This document shows, piece by piece, positions 7,988 to 17,969 of a DNA stretch of 64,000 nt. The notes beneath the pieces were generated by a model. It was not told where the DNA came from, searched no databases, and saw only the letters and a list, made by a program, of their open reading frames with translations. The stretch comes from Chryseobacterium sp. MYb7 (GTDB lineage Bacteria > Bacteroidota > Bacteroidia > Flavobacteriales > Weeksellaceae): assembly GCF_002979455.1 (NCBI RefSeq), contig NZ_PCOU01000002.1, forward strand, positions 1 through 64,000, written 5' to 3'. The first letter of the stretch is position 1, and the number at the start of each line of letters is the position of its first letter. The position numbers and the translations under genes were made by a program.

Positions 7988-9895
7988 ATGAAAAAAATTG
8001 TAATAACCATGCTAGCGCTTGTTGCATTGACAAGTTGTAAAACTCAAAAAAATACTGAAACAGTCAACGAACCAAAGACTTATAGTGTCAGGAAAGATAA
8101 AGATCAGGATGGGATTCCTAATAAATTAGATAAATGTCCTGATATTGCCGGTCCGGTAGAAAATGAAGGTTGTCCGTGGGTAGAGTCGGATGGAGATGGT
8201 GTTATTGATAAAGATGACGCATGTCCTACAGTAGCAGGACCTCCTGAAAATAATGGCTGCCCATGGCCGGACACAGATGGAGATGGTATTTTGGATAAAG
8301 ACGATGCCTGTCCTACGGTTCCAGGATTACCGGAATATAATGGCTGCCCAAAACCAAAGTCAATTACTGCAATGGAAGTAGAAAGTTCCATAAGATTCCC
8401 TAAATCAGGAAGAGTTTATGACCATCAGGTAGGTGACAAAAAAAATGTTAAAAAGACTACAAAAAAAGCTGATCAGGATATTGATTTTAACAATGAAGAA
8501 TATGCAGCGTTAGTTGAAAATGCATTTGAATTAACCCGCAATCAACCTGTTTCTACATTCTCTATTGATGTGGACAATGCTTCTTATTCTAATGTCAGAA
8601 GAATGATTAATTATGGAAATAAAGTAGATCCAAATTCAGTAAGAGTGGAAGAGATGATCAATTATTTTAAATATGATTATCCACAGCCTGAAACGGGTAA
8701 TCCTTTCTCGATTAATACTGAATATGGTAATTCTCCATGGAATCCTAAACATAAATTACTTAAAATAGGGCTTCAGGGAAAAAATATTCCAATGGATAAA
8801 CTACCAGCCTCTAATATTGTTTTTCTTATTGATGTGTCAGGTTCAATGAGTGAGGAAAATAAGCTGCCGTTGCTGAAGTCTTCTCTTAAAGTTTTACTGA
8901 AACAGCTCAGACCTAAAGATAAAGTAGGAATCGTAGTATATGCAGGAAGTGCAGGAATGGTTCTTCCCCCTACATCAGCGGGAGAAAAAGAAAAAATCAT
9001 TAAAGCACTAGATAATCTTCAGGCAGGAGGAAGCACTGCAGGAGGGGCAGGAATAGAGCTTGCTTATAAGCTGGCTAAGGAAAACTTTATCAAAGGAGGA
9101 AATAACAGGGTAGTTCTGGCAACAGACGGAGACTTTAATGTAGGTGCTTCTTCAACAACTGATATTGAAACTTTAATTACACAAAAAAGGAAAACAGGGA
9201 TCTTCCTTACCTGCCTTGGCTATGGGATGGGTAATTATAAAGATAATACTATGGAAACTCTTGCAGATAAAGGAAATGGAAATTATGCCTATATCGATAA
9301 TATGCAGGAAGCCGAAAAGTTTTTGGGAAAAGAATTTGCAGGAAATATTTATACCATTGCTAAAGATGTAAAAATCCAGATTGAATTTAATCCTAAGTTT
9401 GTAAAATCTTACCGTTTGATAGGATACGAAAACAGGAAACTGAGAAACGAAGACTTTATCAATGATAAAATAGATGCAGGAGAATTAGGAAGCGGACATA
9501 CAGTAACTTCTTTATATGAAGTTATCCCGGCAAATGTAGCTTCTGAATTTATCCCAAAGGAAACAAAATTGAAATATTCTGAAATTTCTAAGAAGAAGAA
9601 CTTTGGAGATGAAATGGCAACAATCAAGTTCAGGTACAAAAAACCTGATGGAGACAAGAGCATGGAGATAACTAAAGTGATTAAAAAAGAAGATAAATCT
9701 TCAGTAAGTCCGGATTTTAAATTTGCATCTTCTGTAGCTTGGTTCGGTTTAGTACTAAGAAACTCAGAACTGATTACAAAAAAAGATCTTTCCGATATTG
9801 AAAACCTCGCTAAGCAGGGCAAAAGTAAGGATGAAGAAGGCTATCGGTCAGAATTTATAAGGCTGATAGAGAGCTATAAAACAATTCAAAAATAA
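7988..9895 (+). CDS. vWA (YfbK-like) lipoprotein with thrombospondin type 3 repeats
   Basis: A 635-residue lipoprotein: the signal peptide ends LALVALTSC with the acylated Cys at 17. Residues about 38-127 hold three calcium-binding type 3 repeats (DxDxDGIxNKxDxCP pattern, each ending NGCP or EGCP). The remainder is a YfbK-type module: an N-terminal extension ([18 protein letters not shown]), a vWA domain with a complete MIDAS (DVSGS, then the Thr of GGSTAG, then TDGDFNVG), and the C-terminal DUF3520-like region. Such proteins usually sit on the outer membrane and bind other proteins through Mg2+. It is 90 bp after the plug/vWA fusion, and a strong terminator follows, so the barrel gene may be transcribed partly on its own. 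Confidence 0.88.
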   Translation: MKKIVITMLALVALTSCKTQKNTETVNEPKTYSVRKDKDQDGIPNKLDKCPDIAGPVENEGCPWVESDGDGVIDKDDACPTVAGPPENNGCPWPDTDGDGILDKDDACPTVPGLPEYNGCPKPKSITAMEVESSIRFPKSGRVYDHQVGDKKNVKKTTKKADQDIDFNNEEYAALVENAFELTRNQPVSTFSIDVDNASYSNVRRMINYGNKVDPNSVRVEEMINYFKYDYPQPETGNPFSINTEYGNSPWNPKHKLLKIGLQGKNIPMDKLPASNIVFLIDVSGSMSEENKLPLLKSSLKVLLKQLRPKDKVGIVVYAGSAGMVLPPTSAGEKEKIIKALDNLQAGGSTAGGAGIELAYKLAKENFIKGGNNRVVLATDGDFNVGASSTTDIETLITQKRKTGIFLTCLGYGMGNYKDNTMETLADKGNGNYAYIDNMQEAEKFLGKEFAGNIYTIAKDVKIQIEFNPKFVKSYRLIGYENRKLRNEDFINDKIDAGELGSGHTVTSLYEVIPANVASEFIPKETKLKYSEISKKKNFGDEMATIKFRYKKPDGDKSMEITKVIKKEDKSSVSPDFKFASSVAWFGLVLRNSELITKKDLSDIENLAKQGKSKDEEGYRSEFIRLIESYKTIQK

Positions 9896-9904
9896 TTCAT
9901 AAAA

Positions 9905-9934
9905 AAAGAAATTTCCCCGGAAATTTCTTTTTTT
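9905..9934 (+). terminator. Terminator after the vWA lipoprotein gene
   Basis: A perfect 12-bp stem AAAGAAATTTCC/GGAAATTTCTTT with a 2-base loop and a T run. It lies only 25 bp before the barrel gene, so that gene needs readthrough or its own promoter. Confidence 0.75.
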
Positions 9935-9959
9935 ATATTTTTAAGCATACTAATAACTG

Positions 9960-12731
9960 ATGAAAAAGAATTATTTGCTGTTATTGCCATTTACCATTAC
10001 CATTACCATTTTACAGGCACAAAACTCACAATTATACTACTCCGGAAAATTTTTAACATCTAAAAATAAGGCACAGAATTTTTTAAAGGTTTATAATAAA
10101 AACAGTGGGGTCTATGAACTTACTGATGATAAGGGATTTGCAATTATTGCCGCCAAACCGTATGATACACTCGTATGGAACCAAGGGAAGAATAGCCATG
10201 TTATTGCTGCCTACGAAGTGAGAGAATTAAAATCAATTCTGGAAAATCAAACGGCAAAGAAAAGTGTAGAGAATATTTACAGCAAAGCTTATGACAGTCT
10301 GGTTTCAAAAGAAACTAAAGATGAGTTCAGTATTGAAAAGACGAAGGCACGTTTAAGTAAAAAGTCCTATCCTTATTTTAGTGAAATAAGAAAATTAAGG
10401 CGGAAGAATGACAGTATTTATACCTTAAAAAGCCTCAGTCAGAGAACATTCGTGTTGAATGGAAACTTTACCACCTCTCTTGATATTAAAAGCAGAAATG
10501 CCATTCCCGGAACTCAAAATAAGTATGTACAGGGAAGATCAGAAAATGGAAACCTTATCTGGAAAGGCCCGGAAACTAATGAAATGTTCAGTTTTGGACC
10601 CGATATTTCTATGTTGGGGTTTAATGGATTACCTTATGAATATGATAGGAACGGAAGATTAATCCCCTGGGTTGACGGACTTCAGCATGCCCAAAAATAT
10701 AATAACAACATTTTTAAAACTACAGTTGGTTACAATAATCAGCTCAATGTAAGTGCTTTTATAAAAGAAGGTTATGATGAGAAAATTCGTCTTTCTTTCA
10801 ATATAGGACAGCAAAAGAATCAGATGTATTTCATCGATCAGTTTGATATTGCCAATACCTTTAAAACAAAGCTGAATACAAATTTTGCCGGATATTTTCT
10901 CAATCTTACTTTTAATTACGAAGAAGATAAAGCTACAAATACCAACAGAATAGGGCTGTTCAACAGAGCCTATCAGAATTCATTGCTTACCCCTATTTCT
11001 TTTTCAAATGAACAGAATGCTTTCCTAAATAATGGTCTGCAGAGAAGTTACAGCCAATATGCAGACAATCCTTCGTTTCTTTTTGATCAGGACAGCAAAT
11101 ACCGATATCAAAACCGGCAGAGACAGTTTAGCCTTAATCTTGTTAAAGCATGGGGAGATTTTAGGTTAAACCTTAACCAGTCGTATGAAAACGATAATAT
11201 CCGAAACTGGGATCAGTATAAACCTTCCACCTATGGCTTCAGCAGCGGATCTTTTAATGAGAGGATTCAAAATAATGGTTTGTATCAATCTAATATATTG
11301 GGAACATATACATTAGGGGATTATAATTTTAAAAATACATTCAGTCTGAATTTTATTTTAAACGATAGAAAATCAGATGTTTATAATAGTCTTGTCAATC
11401 AAAAGTATCTCTACCAGAGAACTTCACAGGATCATATTTTTAATTATAATATGGATATTCAGGATCGTGACTTTGAAGCAGGTTTTAACCTTGGAAATTC
11501 ATTCTACATCTCTAATACCTCCCTTAAAAACAGCTACTGGCTGCCAAGAACTAATTTCTATGTGAAATTCAAAGATATCTTTTGGAATAATTACGATATT
11601 AAGCTGCTTGGAAGTTATACACAATTAAGCTCCGAACCTGATATTACAAGATCATATGCGTCGTATGCCACAACATTATTGAACGCAGCAGATTATAATC
11701 AATATTTTCCGGTACAGGAAGTGGAAAATTTCAGAGGATTATCCAATATCAATACTAAAGAATGGAAAATAGGAGCGAAACTCAACCTTGGCTATAACAT
11801 AAGCGTAGATGGAGAGTATTTCAATAAAAAGAATACAGACGATATATTTCCTGTTTTTGAAAACAATCAGTTAAAACTAAAAAACATTGCCGATCACACG
11901 TACAGTGGGTATGAGTTCAATTTTACCTATGAACACCTACGTCTTGGATATGAGGTAAATACAACTCATAAAGTCTCCTTTTTCAAGTATAAAGATATCG
12001 TAGACAGGATAACCCCCGGATATCAGAATCTGGCAGTTTCAGGATTCAAAGATATTTACAAAACATTGTCGGAAGGACAGGTTTTGGGCGCTGTAATGGG
12101 AACTTATTTTGAAAGAAATGCTGCCGGGCAATTGATTATTGATGAGTTCGGATTCCCGAAAAAAGCAGACGGAATGAAAATTATTGCAGATCCTACACCG
12201 GATTTTGTCATGAAGTTCAATCATAATTTTGTGTATAAAAATCTTTCCTTAGACATCAATTGGGAATGGAAAAAAGGCGGTCAGCTCTGGAACGGAACTC
12301 AAGCCGTTCTCGATTATTACGGCCGCTCTGAAAGTTCTGGTGAAGAAAGGAATATTAAAAACTATATTTTCGAAGGTTTTCAGGCGAACGGAACGGTCAA
12401 TCAGATTCCTGTAGATTTTTATGATCCCAATCGCAATGTTCAGGAAAACAGATGGTCAAGGTATGGTTATCTTGGTGTGGCAGAAAATTATGTTCAGAAG
12501 GCAGATTATATCAGAATCAATAATATTTCACTGTCTTCCAATTTTCCGATTAACTATGGAAAACAGAATCTCAAACTGACCTTTTACGTCAATAATATAA
12601 TGCTTTGGCAGGCCAATAAAGGCGTAGATCCTAATCAGAATTTTTATGATATGGACCATGGAAGAGGACTGGATTTTTTCAACCTTCCGTCTTTTAAAAC
12701 TTTTGGATGTATTGTTTCACTTAGATTTTAA
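9960..12731 (+). CDS. SusC-like outer-membrane beta-barrel lacking a plug domain
   Basis: A 923-residue protein with signal peptide (MKKNYLLLLPFTITITILQAQ). Residues about 25-90 resemble a carboxypeptidase-regulatory-like domain (VYELTDDKGFAIIAAKPYDT). A charged helical linker follows, and from about residue 160 the alternating aromatic strands of a TonB-dependent receptor barrel run to a C-terminal Phe (SFKTFGCIVSLRF). The plug is missing: no VVVTA-type strand, no VVDG, no ALYGSRAANGV motif. Normal SusC proteins have the plug between the N-terminal domain and barrel. The neighbours on both sides carry orphan plugs. The next gene starts 3 bp after the stop, so barrel and macroglobulin are coupled. 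Alternatively it is a decayed or repurposed barrel, but the frame is intact over 2.7 kb. Confidence 0.8.
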   Translation: MKKNYLLLLPFTITITILQAQNSQLYYSGKFLTSKNKAQNFLKVYNKNSGVYELTDDKGFAIIAAKPYDTLVWNQGKNSHVIAAYEVRELKSILENQTAKKSVENIYSKAYDSLVSKETKDEFSIEKTKARLSKKSYPYFSEIRKLRRKNDSIYTLKSLSQRTFVLNGNFTTSLDIKSRNAIPGTQNKYVQGRSENGNLIWKGPETNEMFSFGPDISMLGFNGLPYEYDRNGRLIPWVDGLQHAQKYNNNIFKTTVGYNNQLNVSAFIKEGYDEKIRLSFNIGQQKNQMYFIDQFDIANTFKTKLNTNFAGYFLNLTFNYEEDKATNTNRIGLFNRAYQNSLLTPISFSNEQNAFLNNGLQRSYSQYADNPSFLFDQDSKYRYQNRQRQFSLNLVKAWGDFRLNLNQSYENDNIRNWDQYKPSTYGFSSGSFNERIQNNGLYQSNILGTYTLGDYNFKNTFSLNFILNDRKSDVYNSLVNQKYLYQRTSQDHIFNYNMDIQDRDFEAGFNLGNSFYISNTSLKNSYWLPRTNFYVKFKDIFWNNYDIKLLGSYTQLSSEPDITRSYASYATTLLNAADYNQYFPVQEVENFRGLSNINTKEWKIGAKLNLGYNISVDGEYFNKKNTDDIFPVFENNQLKLKNIADHTYSGYEFNFTYEHLRLGYEVNTTHKVSFFKYKDIVDRITPGYQNLAVSGFKDIYKTLSEGQVLGAVMGTYFERNAAGQLIIDEFGFPKKADGMKIIADPTPDFVMKFNHNFVYKNLSLDINWEWKKGGQLWNGTQAVLDYYGRSESSGEERNIKNYIFEGFQANGTVNQIPVDFYDPNRNVQENRWSRYGYLGVAENYVQKADYIRINNISLSSNFPINYGKQNLKLTFYVNNIMLWQANKGVDPNQNFYDMDHGRGLDFFNLPSFKTFGCIVSLRF

Positions 12732-12734
12732 CCT

Positions 12735-15700
12735 ATGAATTTCAAATTTATATCAGCCTATATCATCCTGCTGAGTTTTTTATTGTCAACGATTTCTCTG
12801 AAAGCTCAACAATCATTTCAGGATTTTGAAAAAGAGAAAACCTACATTCAGACCAATCATGTTTTTTATAAACCTGGAGAGGGAATGTACTTTAAAATGT
12901 ACGTGGTAAAAGGAAATAACAACCTCCCGACAGATGCCAGCAGGGTTGTTAATGTTGAAATTATTGATCCGGCAGGAAGTGTTGTGAAAAAATTAAAATA
13001 TGAAATTACCAACGGCTATGCCCAGGGCTATTTCTATTTTGATGAAGACATGAAAGGCGCGATTTATAAAATCAGAGCCTATACCAACTGGATGCAGAAT
13101 GAAGAAGAGAAAAATGCTTTCGAAAAAGAAATTACCCTCCAGAAAATAGTATCCCCAAGGATTCTCATGAAACTGGATTTTCCTAAAAAAGGATATGGTC
13201 CGGGAGATGAGGTGACGGCCGACTTTTCAATGAGAAGTCTTAGCAGTCTTCCGATTCCTTTTTATGAAGCAGATTATACGGTAATGTGTGATGGAGAAAC
13301 CATTTCTGCTGGAAAACTGATTACAGATAAAGAAGGCAAAAAACTGTTGACCTTTAAGCTTCCTGAAGTATTGAAATCCTCTGATGCCCTTTTGAATATC
13401 AAAGTGAATTTTGACGGATTTACAGAATCTATTTCCAGAAATATTCCCATTGTTCTGAATAATCTGGATGTGAAATTTTTACCTGAAGGAGGAACATTTA
13501 TCAATGGAATAGAACAAAATATCGCATTTAAAATCCTTGATGAGTTTGAAAAACCCGTAGATGCTGCTTTGGCTGTTTACAACCAGAATCATGAAAAAAT
13601 AAAAGAAATTTCGGCCTATAATTTCGGGATGGGAAGCTTTCGTTTTACCCCTAAAAAAGGAGAAAATTATTATGCTAAAGTTATACAACCAGACAATATA
13701 GCCCAGATTTTTAACTTACCAGTAGCAAAAAATGAAGGATTGGTGTTGAATGTTCAAAATGAGAATACAAAACTGAGTTTCACCATCATTTCAACAGATG
13801 AAAAAACGATTACCCTGAAAGGAAGTTTCCGCGGAAAAGAATTGTACAGCAAAGAAATTCTGTTAAAAAAAGGAATGAATTCTTTGGAAATTGAAGTGAA
13901 AGACTTTCCGACAGGAATTTGCAGATTTACTGTTCTGGAGAATAATATTCCAGTTGCAGAACGTATTGTTTTCACCAATAAGAAGAACCTGCTTAATGTA
14001 AAGATTACTCCGGTGAAAAAGCATTATCAGCCAAGAGAAAAAGTTATTCTGAATATTGAAACTACCGATGAAAATAATAAACCCGTTCCTGCCAACCTCG
14101 GAATGAGCGTGGTAGATGATAAGCTTTGGACCTATGCAGACGATAAGCAGAATCATCTCATCTCATGGCTATTGATGGACTCTGAACTGAAAGGGAAAAT
14201 TGAAAAACCTCAGTTTTATTTCGATACAAAAGAAGAAAAAGCCGATAGAAGCCTTGATCTTGTTATGCTGACGAATGGTTACAGATATTTCGAATTGATC
14301 CCCGAAATACTGAAGACCAACAAATACAAATACCTTCCCGAAAAGAAAAATACAATTTATGGAGTAGTGGAAGATGAAAACAAAAAAACAGTGAAAGCTG
14401 ATGTTTTCCTTGTAAGTACGAACAATAAAAAGATCCTTAAACAAACCGTTGCAGAAAACGGAAAGTTTTATTTTTCAGATTTAAATGTTGGAAATTCATA
14501 CAAAATTATTGCAAAATCTTATCAGCCAAAACAGAAACTGAAAATCAGAATTTTATCTTATAATCTGGACATTAATCCTTTAGAAAAACAAAAGCTATCC
14601 AATATAGATGTTGAAGAAATTATAAAGGAAGCCGAAAAAAAAGAAGAAATAAAAACAGAAAACAGAAACAATACCAGCCCATTGAGTAAACCTGTCTACT
14701 CAAAAACCGATACTGTTAAAAATAAAAGTATTGAAGAGGTTGTGGTATTAGGATATAGTTCAATAGCTAAGAGCAAAAGTATCGTGGCATCCAATACCAT
14801 AACATCTTCTTTAGAAATTCAGAACCCCAATATACCTTCATTATTAAACGGAAAAGCTGCCGGAATAATAATAACCCCAGTGGGACAGGCTGGCGCAAGT
14901 GCACAAATCAGAATTCGGGGAGAAGCCTCTGTTACAAATAAAAATCCGTTGTTTATTGTGGATGGAGCTCCTGTAGAAAATTTCAATACCACGATTAATC
15001 CTAATGATATCAACAGTATTACCATTCTTAAAGACGCAGCCGCTACTGCCCTTTATGGAAGCAGAGCTTCAAATGGAGTGGTGATAATTAACTCATACAA
15101 AAGTGGAAGTTCACAAATTAAGTTGGATATCACCCCAAAATCTTATATTGCTGTAGAAAGTTTACCATCCGGAAGATTGTTATCATATGCTCCTGCAAGA
15201 GAATTTGCCTATCCGGAATATGAAACTACCAACACTTCCTATCGCTTCGATTACAGAGAAGCACTTTACTGGAATCCGGTGATAGAAACCGATAAAAACG
15301 GTAAAGCGACGGTGGCGTTTTATAATTCAGATGCCAATTCTACGTTTAGAGTAATGACAGAAGGTATTTCTGCAACAGGGCTTTTAGGAAGAGATGAAAC
15401 CACCTATGCTGCGCAAAGCCTTATTTCATTGGATGCAAAAATTCCGCAATACCTGACGAGAACAGATCAGATGATGATTCCTGTGGTGATAAAAAATAAT
15501 TCTTCTGAAACCCGTAAAATGACTATGGATGTGATTGTTCCCAACCATGTAAAACTAGTCAGTTCTGACAGTATTATTACCCTAAAACCACTGGAATCAG
15601 GAAGATTATTTGTTAAAATACAGACTGATGAGATCGTGAATTCTGATATTCAGTTTTCTGTGAGATCCGGAGATTTCAGAGAAACAATGATTCTTCCTTT

Positions 15701-17255
15701 TAAAGTAGAAGAAAAGGGATTTCCACATCAGTTTTCCATTATTAATAATAAAACAGAGGATATCAAAATCAATATTCCGGAATACATCAACGGAACGCTG
15801 TATTCATCCTATTATGTATTTGAAAATACCGCATTGAAGTTATTTGAAGATCTGGAACAACTGAAAAGAGAACCTTACGGATGCTTTGAACAGCTTTCTT
15901 CAACAGTATATCCTAATATTTTTATCCTTGATTATTTAAAATCAACTAAAAAAATAAATACGGCAACGGAAAATCTGGTGATTAAAAACCTGAAAAAAGG
16001 TTTCCAGAAAATGCTGAGCTATAAAAATAAAGATGGAGGGATCGGGTATTTCAGCTCTGAAGAATCAGATGTGGCACTTTCTGCATTTGCATTACTGGAA
16101 TTTACGGAATTAAAGAAATATGTAAACCCGGATGCTAAAATTATTCAGGGACTTTCTTCATTTATTTTATCCAGAAAAAACGGAAACGGATTATTTGAAG
16201 TCAGAAGACCCTATGAATCCAAAAAAGCATATTCTGAATATTCCTGGTCGAGAAATATGTACGTTGTCTATGCTTTATCCAAACTGGGCTTCAAAAATGA
16301 AATTGAAGATACCTTTCAGGTAACACTGAAAAGAGCTTTGACTACAAAAGATACGTATCAGCTGGCTTTACTTGCCAATGCGGCTGCAGATCTTGGAAAA
16401 CAACAGGAATATGACGATCTGATGAAAATTCTGGACAAGCAGTATGAAGCGAAGAATATAAAATCTGAAATCACTTTTACAGGTTCATGGGGAAGGTCTG
16501 CAGAGGCGGAAACCCTTTCATTGTATATTATGGCACTTCAGAAAGATGAAAAACTAAACCAGTTGAAAATTGCAGAGGCAGTAGATATGCTGATTGCTTT
16601 CGATGGGTATTTTGGATTCGGTTCTACCCAGGCAACTACACTGGCAATACAGGCGCTGTCTGACTTTTTCTCTAAAAATGAAAAAATATATGGAACTGAA
16701 AAGCCTGTTATCAGGATTAATCAGGCACAAATTTCTCCTATGCTCAGTTTTTCGTCAGCATTTAAAGCTGGAGGAAATGATATCAGTATTCATTATCCGT
16801 CGCAAAAAGGACTGCCTTATAAACTGGGATACCAGTATTATACCCTGCAGGCTCCGGAAAGTAAAGATATTCCTCTTACTATGGAAACAAAACTGAAATC
16901 CGGGATATCAAAAGTAGGGGAGACCAACAGAATGACTGTTAGCATTAAAAATAAAATAAATGGTCAGCTGCCGATGACGATCGCGAAAATAGGTATTCCT
17001 GCAGGGCTAACCCTTCAAAATGCCTTATTAAAAGATCTGATTGATAAAAAGCAGATCTCTTATTATGAGATTTTCGACAACTATTTAGTTCTGTACTGGG
17101 AACATTTTGATGCTGAGGAAACGAAAACCATTAATCTTGACCTCAAAGTAGAATTTGCAGGAATTTATACCGGAAAATCAAGCAACGCATATCTGTACTA
17201 CATGCCGGAAGCAAAATACTGGAACCAGGGAATAACTACGAAAATAGAACCTTAA
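12735..17255 (+). CDS. Alpha-2-macroglobulin family protein with thioester site and embedded TonB plug
   Basis: A 1506-residue secreted protein (signal peptide ending SLKAQ). Order: MG1/MG2-like domains (YIQTNHVFYKPGEGMYFKM; a second copy near residue 430), a carboxypeptidase-regulatory-like segment around 550, then a SusC-type plug at about 665-790 (IEEVVVLGYSS, LFIVDGAP, AATALYGSRASNGVVII), then the A2M domain (EALYWNPVIETDKNGKATV) and a helical toroid. The thioester motif G-C1050-F-E-Q1053 is intact. Bacterial macroglobulins trap proteases by covalent thioester attack. A bait region is not obvious; the plug sits where a bait or linker could be. It overlaps the barrel gene's transcription unit (3-bp gap). 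Unlike periplasmic A2Ms it lacks a lipobox. A terminator follows. Confidence 0.88.
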   Translation: MNFKFISAYIILLSFLLSTISLKAQQSFQDFEKEKTYIQTNHVFYKPGEGMYFKMYVVKGNNNLPTDASRVVNVEIIDPAGSVVKKLKYEITNGYAQGYFYFDEDMKGAIYKIRAYTNWMQNEEEKNAFEKEITLQKIVSPRILMKLDFPKKGYGPGDEVTADFSMRSLSSLPIPFYEADYTVMCDGETISAGKLITDKEGKKLLTFKLPEVLKSSDALLNIKVNFDGFTESISRNIPIVLNNLDVKFLPEGGTFINGIEQNIAFKILDEFEKPVDAALAVYNQNHEKIKEISAYNFGMGSFRFTPKKGENYYAKVIQPDNIAQIFNLPVAKNEGLVLNVQNENTKLSFTIISTDEKTITLKGSFRGKELYSKEILLKKGMNSLEIEVKDFPTGICRFTVLENNIPVAERIVFTNKKNLLNVKITPVKKHYQPREKVILNIETTDENNKPVPANLGMSVVDDKLWTYADDKQNHLISWLLMDSELKGKIEKPQFYFDTKEEKADRSLDLVMLTNGYRYFELIPEILKTNKYKYLPEKKNTIYGVVEDENKKTVKADVFLVSTNNKKILKQTVAENGKFYFSDLNVGNSYKIIAKSYQPKQKLKIRILSYNLDINPLEKQKLSNIDVEEIIKEAEKKEEIKTENRNNTSPLSKPVYSKTDTVKNKSIEEVVVLGYSSIAKSKSIVASNTITSSLEIQNPNIPSLLNGKAAGIIITPVGQAGASAQIRIRGEASVTNKNPLFIVDGAPVENFNTTINPNDINSITILKDAAATALYGSRASNGVVIINSYKSGSSQIKLDITPKSYIAVESLPSGRLLSYAPAREFAYPEYETTNTSYRFDYREALYWNPVIETDKNGKATVAFYNSDANSTFRVMTEGISATGLLGRDETTYAAQSLISLDAKIPQYLTRTDQMMIPVVIKNNSSETRKMTMDVIVPNHVKLVSSDSIITLKPLESGRLFVKIQTDEIVNSDIQFSVRSGDFRETMILPFKVEEKGFPHQFSIINNKTEDIKINIPEYINGTLYSSYYVFENTALKLFEDLEQLKREPYGCFEQLSSTVYPNIFILDYLKSTKKINTATENLVIKNLKKGFQKMLSYKNKDGGIGYFSSEESDVALSAFALLEFTELKKYVNPDAKIIQGLSSFILSRKNGNGLFEVRRPYESKKAYSEYSWSRNMYVVYALSKLGFKNEIEDTFQVTLKRALTTKDTYQLALLANAAADLGKQQEYDDLMKILDKQYEAKNIKSEITFTGSWGRSAEAETLSLYIMALQKDEKLNQLKIAEAVDMLIAFDGYFGFGSTQATTLAIQALSDFFSKNEKIYGTEKPVIRINQAQISPMLSFSSAFKAGGNDISIHYPSQKGLPYKLGYQYYTLQAPESKDIPLTMETKLKSGISKVGETNRMTVSIKNKINGQLPMTIAKIGIPAGLTLQNALLKDLIDKKQISYYEIFDNYLVLYWEHFDAEETKTINLDLKVEFAGIYTGKSSNAYLYYMPEAKYWNQGITTKIEP

Positions 17256-17274
17256 TTTTAAATTTTATAAACCT

Positions 17275-17304
17275 AAACAGGCATTATCAGGAATGTCTGT
17301 TTTA
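17275..17304 (+). terminator. Terminator after the macroglobulin gene
   Basis: AACAGGCATT...AATGTCTGTT stem with one mismatch and a following TTTATTTT. Confidence 0.6.
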
Positions 17305-17337
17305 TTTTGGAAATTAATTTTCAAAAATTATTGAAAA
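17305..17337. promoter_or_regulatory. Operator copy 1, upstream of the GbsR-type gene
   Basis: TTTTCA-N8-TGAAAA (17318-17337) is a perfect inverted repeat. It is shared with two other sites at 17932 and 19588. The -33 TTG of the promoter (17331-17333) lies inside it, which suggests repression of the regulator's own gene. Confidence 0.6.
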
Positions 17338-17360
17338 TTCAAAAAATATAATTACATTTG
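17331..17360 (+). promoter_or_regulatory. Promoter of the GbsR-type regulator gene
   Basis: TTG (17331-17333), 19 bp, then TACATTTG (17353-17360) match TTG-N19-TAnnTTTG exactly. The first start codon follows 26 bp later. Confidence 0.7.
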
Positions 17361-17386
17361 TTACAGAAATTAAAAAGGGAAATACA

Positions 17387-17890
17387 ATGCAACTTTCAGA
17401 AGCAAAAGAAAAATATATTCAGACCTGGGGAACCTTTGCTACCAATTGGGGAATCAACCGTACGATGGCACAGGTACATGCGCTGCTTTTGGCTAGTGGA
17501 AGACCCCTTTCTACCGATGAGGTAATGGAACAGCTGGAGATTTCAAGAGGAAATGCCAATATGAATCTTCGTGCCCTGATAGATTGGGGAATCGTGAAGA
17601 AAGAATTTGTGAAAGGTGACCGTAAAGAATATTTTGTAGCCGAGAAAGATGTCTGGTACCTGTTCAAACAGATTACGAAAGAACGCAGAAAGAGAGAAAT
17701 TGAGCCTGTCATTTCCTTTCTTGAAGAGTTAAAAAATATTGAAGATAAAGATTCGGAAGAAGCTCAGGAATTTATCAAGCTGATGAACGATTTCAGTTCT
17801 GTAACCGGAAAAATCAATAATATCATGGATCTGGCGATAAAAAGTGATGACCATTGGCTGGTAGGGAAGATTACCAATCTGTTGAAATAA
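17387..17890 (+). CDS. GbsR/MarR family transcriptional regulator
   Basis: A 167-residue winged-helix regulator of the GbsR branch. Visible features are the N-terminal helix with FATNWGINRTMAQVHALLL, the HTH STDEVMEQLEISRGNANMNL, the wing VKGDRKEYFVAE, and a long C-terminal helical dimerisation tail. GbsR-type proteins in Bacillus sense choline, but in Flavobacteriia the ligand is mostly unknown. It heads a co-directional set of six genes. The 20-bp inverted repeat in its promoter recurs before 17970 and before 19723, so it probably controls itself and those two transcription units. Confidence 0.88.
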   Translation: MQLSEAKEKYIQTWGTFATNWGINRTMAQVHALLLASGRPLSTDEVMEQLEISRGNANMNLRALIDWGIVKKEFVKGDRKEYFVAEKDVWYLFKQITKERRKREIEPVISFLEELKNIEDKDSEEAQEFIKLMNDFSSVTGKINNIMDLAIKSDDHWLVGKITNLLK

Positions 17891-17919
17891 AGAACAAAAG
17901 AGGATACAAATCCTTTTTT

Positions 17920-17951
17920 ATTTGAATTTAATTTTCAAAAATTACTGAAAA
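17920..17951. promoter_or_regulatory. Operator copy 2
   Basis: TTTTCA-N8-TGAAAA at 17932-17951, preceded by TTTGAA at 17921 so that TTTGAA-N7-TTCAAA gives an overlapping second inverted repeat. It lies 19 bp before the start of the membrane SRPBCC gene. The flanks are shared with copy 3. Confidence 0.55.
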
Positions 17952-17969
17952 TATAAAATTTATAATATC

